DNA of 16,273 bases from Deltaproteobacteria bacterium (GTDB taxonomy: Bacteria; Desulfobacterota; Desulfarculia; Adiutricales; Adiutricaceae): positions 1 through 16,273 of the forward strand of contig JAITJB010000087.1 in NCBI GenBank assembly GCA_031279155.1. Reading direction: 5' to 3'. A program made the position numbers and the translations under genes. Position 1 is the stretch's first letter. Each line of letters starts with the position of its first letter. Under the pieces are notes generated by a model. That model saw only the letters and a list, made by a program, of their open reading frames with translations, searched no databases and had not been told where the DNA came from. Below are positions 14,060 to 16,273 of this stretch, in pieces.

Positions 14060-15373
14060 TTAGGCCATGGCCGCAGCGGCTTTAAGCCTTCTTGTCCGGC
14101 GATGGATGACTAAAATCGAGATTATAGTTAGTAACAGTAAGCCTATCTGCGGAATCAAGGTTTGAACCGTTGGGTAGACGCCAAGTAATTCCACCGTTGG
14201 GAAGCCTTCGATCATAGTGGTCGGCAGAGCGTCGCCTTCTTGGAGCTCTTTAATGCCGCCGCCCACAAAGGCGATACTCATAATAAACATCAAGATACTG
14301 GTGCCGATAAAAAATGGTTTAAGCGGTAGCTTCATCGAGCCGTGGCGGATAATAAAGAAGACAATGACTAAGGCTACGCAGCCCACCCCAAAGCCGGCCC
14401 AGACCATGGTGGTATCGGTTCCGGCCTCCGATAAGATGCCCTGGTAGAATAAAATGGTTTCGGCGCCCTCCCGGAAAACAGCCAAAAAGGCCGCCGCCGC
14501 TAAGGCCATGGCGCTACCGGTAGTTACGGCCATCTGAACTTTAGATTCAATATACTGCTTCCAGACCTCAGCTTCGGCTTTGGAGAACATCCAATTGCTT
14601 ACGCAAAAGAGGACGACCGTGGCAAGGAGCATGGTTAGGCCCTCGATAATCTCCTGCTTAGCTCCGCTAAAACCCGAAAAAATTAGCTGCAAGGCCACAG
14701 CCGCTAAACCGCTAAAGATCACAGCGGCAATTGAGGCCATATAAACAACTCGAATGCTCTTGCGGTTTCCTGAGCGGCTTAGGTAGGCGGCGATGGCCGC
14801 GATTACTAAGATGGCCTCAAAACCCTCTCTTAAAAGAGTGCCGAAGGCGGCCAGAAAGATAGCCCAATCGCGCCCAACGGAGCTGGTTTCAGCAGCCGAT
14901 GTAGCTGCGCTATCGCCGCCAGTACTTGCGCTACTCGCCGCTTGTTGGGCCTGAGCCCTTTGCTGAGCCCTTTGATCAAGCTGGCCAGCGTCCTCAATTA
15001 ACCAGTTGGTGAGATCCGTCAGATGCCCGCGTATTTCGTCTTCGGGCGCCCCCTCACGGATTTTATGCTTGATAACCGCAAACTTGTATTCGACCTGGGA
15101 GGCCCGCTTTCCGGAGATGCGGCCTTTGACGTTTCGCTCAAAACCCTCTTTTTCGTAGAAGCCAAAGTAAGCCTCGTTTACAAAGTCAAAGGCGGCGTCA
15201 CTTTCGCCCTTAAGATAAGACTCATGGGCGTTATCTAAGGTATCTTTCATGGCTAAGGCCACTTCGCCCCAGGAATTGTACTTGGAGGCGGCCTCGGCCT
15301 TGGGCGGCTGAACTAGCGCTATCAGCCCTATCAAGAAAGCGACCAGCATGGTCAAAATTATTTTGCTACGCAT
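14060..15373 (-). CDS. FTR1-family high-affinity iron permease with periplasmic N-terminal domain
   Basis: This 437-residue protein starts with a signal peptide (cleaved near PPKAEA, residue 28). A helical periplasmic domain of about 105 residues follows, then an Ala/Ser/Gln-rich linker (about 135-165), and then the seven-helix FTR1 core. The two iron-binding motifs are present, REGFE at 182-186 and REGAE at 301-305, each inside a membrane helix and containing the glutamates that carry iron. The gene would move iron from the periplasm into the cytoplasm, taking it from P19. The layout matches the FTR1 protein of bacterial P19 systems (Cj1658). GGAGA lies about seven bases before the ATG. The 85-base gap to the upstream gene contains the small inverted repeat GACGG/CCGTC at 15420-15435 and two copies of TCTCCGTGAG, but no terminator, so co-transcription with the nitroreductase-like gene is likely. 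Confidence 0.93.
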   Translation of the reverse strand: MRSKIILTMLVAFLIGLIALVQPPKAEAASKYNSWGEVALAMKDTLDNAHESYLKGESDAAFDFVNEAYFGFYEKEGFERNVKGRISGKRASQVEYKFAVIKHKIREGAPEDEIRGHLTDLTNWLIEDAGQLDQRAQQRAQAQQAASSASTGGDSAATSAAETSSVGRDWAIFLAAFGTLLREGFEAILVIAAIAAYLSRSGNRKSIRVVYMASIAAVIFSGLAAVALQLIFSGFSGAKQEIIEGLTMLLATVVLFCVSNWMFSKAEAEVWKQYIESKVQMAVTTGSAMALAAAAFLAVFREGAETILFYQGILSEAGTDTTMVWAGFGVGCVALVIVFFIIRHGSMKLPLKPFFIGTSILMFIMSIAFVGGGIKELQEGDALPTTMIEGFPTVELLGVYPTVQTLIPQIGLLLLTIISILVIHRRTRRLKAAAAMA

Positions 15374-15458
15374 TTTTTTCTCCGTGAGAGTATCCCCGAG
15401 GCGGCATCTCCGTGAGGGCGACGGGCAAATCCGTCTAGGGTGAGGCGTTTTATTAAAA

Positions 15459-16184
15459 CTACTTACCTAGCATCATCAGAGCCACAGGGTAATCATCAGG
15501 CCCTATCTTTAGGGCGTCTTTAATAACATCAGCCTTAACGGAATGTATATATCTGGCCCCGAGGTTGAGGGCGGCGGCGGCCAAGTAGACATCCTGGGTC
15601 ATAGCCCCAACTAGGACTTGGATATAATTGTCAGCCAATCCTTTGCCGTGTTCTAGTTTAGTCGTAACCTCTTTATCGGAAATAAAGAGAAGGTTATACC
15701 AAGCGCGCCTGACAAAGGCTTGATCGGAAATCTCAGCCTTAATATTTTTGTTTGATATTTCACTTAAGCTATGGTCAGCCCATTGGTAGAGAAAGACCCC
15801 ATTGGGACCAACTACATAAATTTTAACGTATGGCTCTAAGCCTTCGGCCATGGGCACCGTCCAGCCGGTCTGACTGCGATTTAAGCCGCTAGCGGCCCAC
15901 AAGACCGTAGAGAGCTCTTCTAAGCTGACTTCCGCCGCCGAAAAATCGCCGCCCGGGGCCGAAGAGCGCTTCTTTAAGACCGTAAAAATGCCCGGGCCGC
16001 CATCGGTTAAGGGCGGCGGGAGCTTAATGTCGTCGGCTAAGGCCGAAGATAAAGTTACCGAAGGCTCTAAGGCTAAAAAGGCCAACAAAAATAAAGCCAA
16101 GCATAACCAAGAGGTTAGCCAAGTAGGTAACCAAGAGGGTAGCCAAGTTGGATGCAGCCGACCATGGCGGGAGGACGCTTTCAT
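15459..16184 (-). CDS. Exported nitroreductase-family (SagB/ThcOx-like) protein
   Basis: This 241-residue protein has an N-terminal membrane-targeting segment (hydrophobic at about 26-50, possible cleavage after SSALA). The rest resembles the nitroreductase fold of SagB/ThcOx dehydrogenases: KKRSSAPGGDFS at 71-82 is the usual FMN-contact start, LSTVLWAASGLNR at 91-103 is highly typical, and YPVALMMLG at 232-240 is the usual end. Such enzymes use FMN to oxidise or reduce small substrates. An extracytoplasmic copy is less usual because FMN would need to be present outside, and no twin-arginine motif is seen. It leads the iron-uptake cluster, so a ferric reductase or related role is possible but inferred. 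AGGAGG lies four bases before the ATG. The start of the targeting segment is encoded by a 12-base tandem repeat. Confidence 0.82.
   Translation of the reverse strand: MKASSRHGRLHPTWLPSWLPTWLTSWLCLALFLLAFLALEPSVTLSSALADDIKLPPPLTDGGPGIFTVLKKRSSAPGGDFSAAEVSLEELSTVLWAASGLNRSQTGWTVPMAEGLEPYVKIYVVGPNGVFLYQWADHSLSEISNKNIKAEISDQAFVRRAWYNLLFISDKEVTTKLEHGKGLADNYIQVLVGAMTQDVYLAAAALNLGARYIHSVKADVIKDALKIGPDDYPVALMMLGK
16099..16146. repeat. 12-bp tandem repeat inside the targeting segment
   Basis: Four degenerate units with CCAA at the end occur at 16099-16110, 16111-16122, 16123-16134 and 16135-16146. They encode a Trp-Leu-Pro/Thr-Ser/Thr repeat, residues 13-28 of the nitroreductase-family protein. Since 12 is a multiple of three, gain or loss of a unit would keep the frame but change the length of the targeting segment. 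Confidence 0.8.
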
Positions 16185-16240
16185 AGAGCCTCCTAAAAAA
16201 TAACGCTTAAAAATAACGTTGGGATTGGTTTTGGGGAATT

Positions 16241-16267
16241 AAAAAATACCTGATCGAGACGGATCAG
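16241..16267 (-). terminator. Intrinsic terminator upstream of the iron cluster
   Basis: CTGATC at 16250-16255 pairs with GATCAG at 16262-16267, a 6-bp stem with a six-base loop, followed on the minus strand by GTATTTTTT. It ends transcription from a gene beyond the right edge, so the nitroreductase-like gene is probably the first of its operon. Between it and the start codon lies a direct repeat of CGTTATTTTT (minus strand, about 16195-16219), a possible regulator site; no clear -35/-10 pair is visible. Confidence 0.6.
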
Positions 16268-16273
16268 ACTTGC

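Overview
The window comes from a Gram-negative bacterium. It holds the end of an outer-membrane beta-barrel gene and several periplasmic proteins with signal peptides. Base composition is moderate, and CTAG, which is scarce in many bacteria, is common here. The gene set (taurine-type ABC importer, a PLP enzyme of the D-cysteine desulfhydrase / L-cysteate sulfo-lyase family, a radical SAM protein, an FTR1-P19 iron system) would suit an anaerobic or host-associated proteobacterium or desulfobacterium. That taxonomic guess is weak. Apart from the barrel fragment at 1-336, every gene lies on the minus strand.

Layout, left to right. (1) 1-336: 3' end of a plus-strand beta-barrel gene. (2) 337-457: convergent gap filled by a nested TAGC-rich inverted repeat. 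(3) 458-6091: a tightly packed minus-strand operon. In transcription order it is a TauA-like binding protein, permease, ATPase, PLP-dependent sulfur lyase family enzyme, radical SAM protein and a small possible FMN split-barrel protein. Four of the five junctions overlap or touch at the stop/start codons, and the other gap is 31 bases. This looks like uptake of a small sulfonate or a related compound coupled to its breakdown. (4) 6092-6953: a long non-coding stretch. It contains a minus-strand promoter-like pair and an intrinsic terminator that together could make a short RNA or an attenuated leader. It also contains an array of about 127-bp repeats, each carrying two near-perfect 20-bp (once 30-bp) palindromes. 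(5) 6954-8354: replicative helicase dnaB. (6) 8402-16184: an iron-uptake cluster, in transcription order an exported nitroreductase-family protein, FTR1 permease, P19/Tp34 periplasmic metal-binding protein, DUF2318 membrane Fe-S protein, two FtsX-like permeases and their ATPase. From FTR1 onward this is the same order as the Campylobacter jejuni P19 locus. The added secreted nitroreductase-like protein at the front is the unusual part.

How the genes work together. In the iron cluster, P19 should bind metal in the periplasm and FTR1 should move iron across the inner membrane. The DUF2318 protein and the MacB-like ABC pair probably support reduction or transfer. Two strong intrinsic terminators between P19 and DUF2318 suggest that the last four genes are expressed less than FTR1 and P19. 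The most novel feature is the palindrome array after dnaB. Its copies differ in sequence, but the changes occur in matched pairs, so dyad symmetry is kept right up to the centre of nearly every palindrome.
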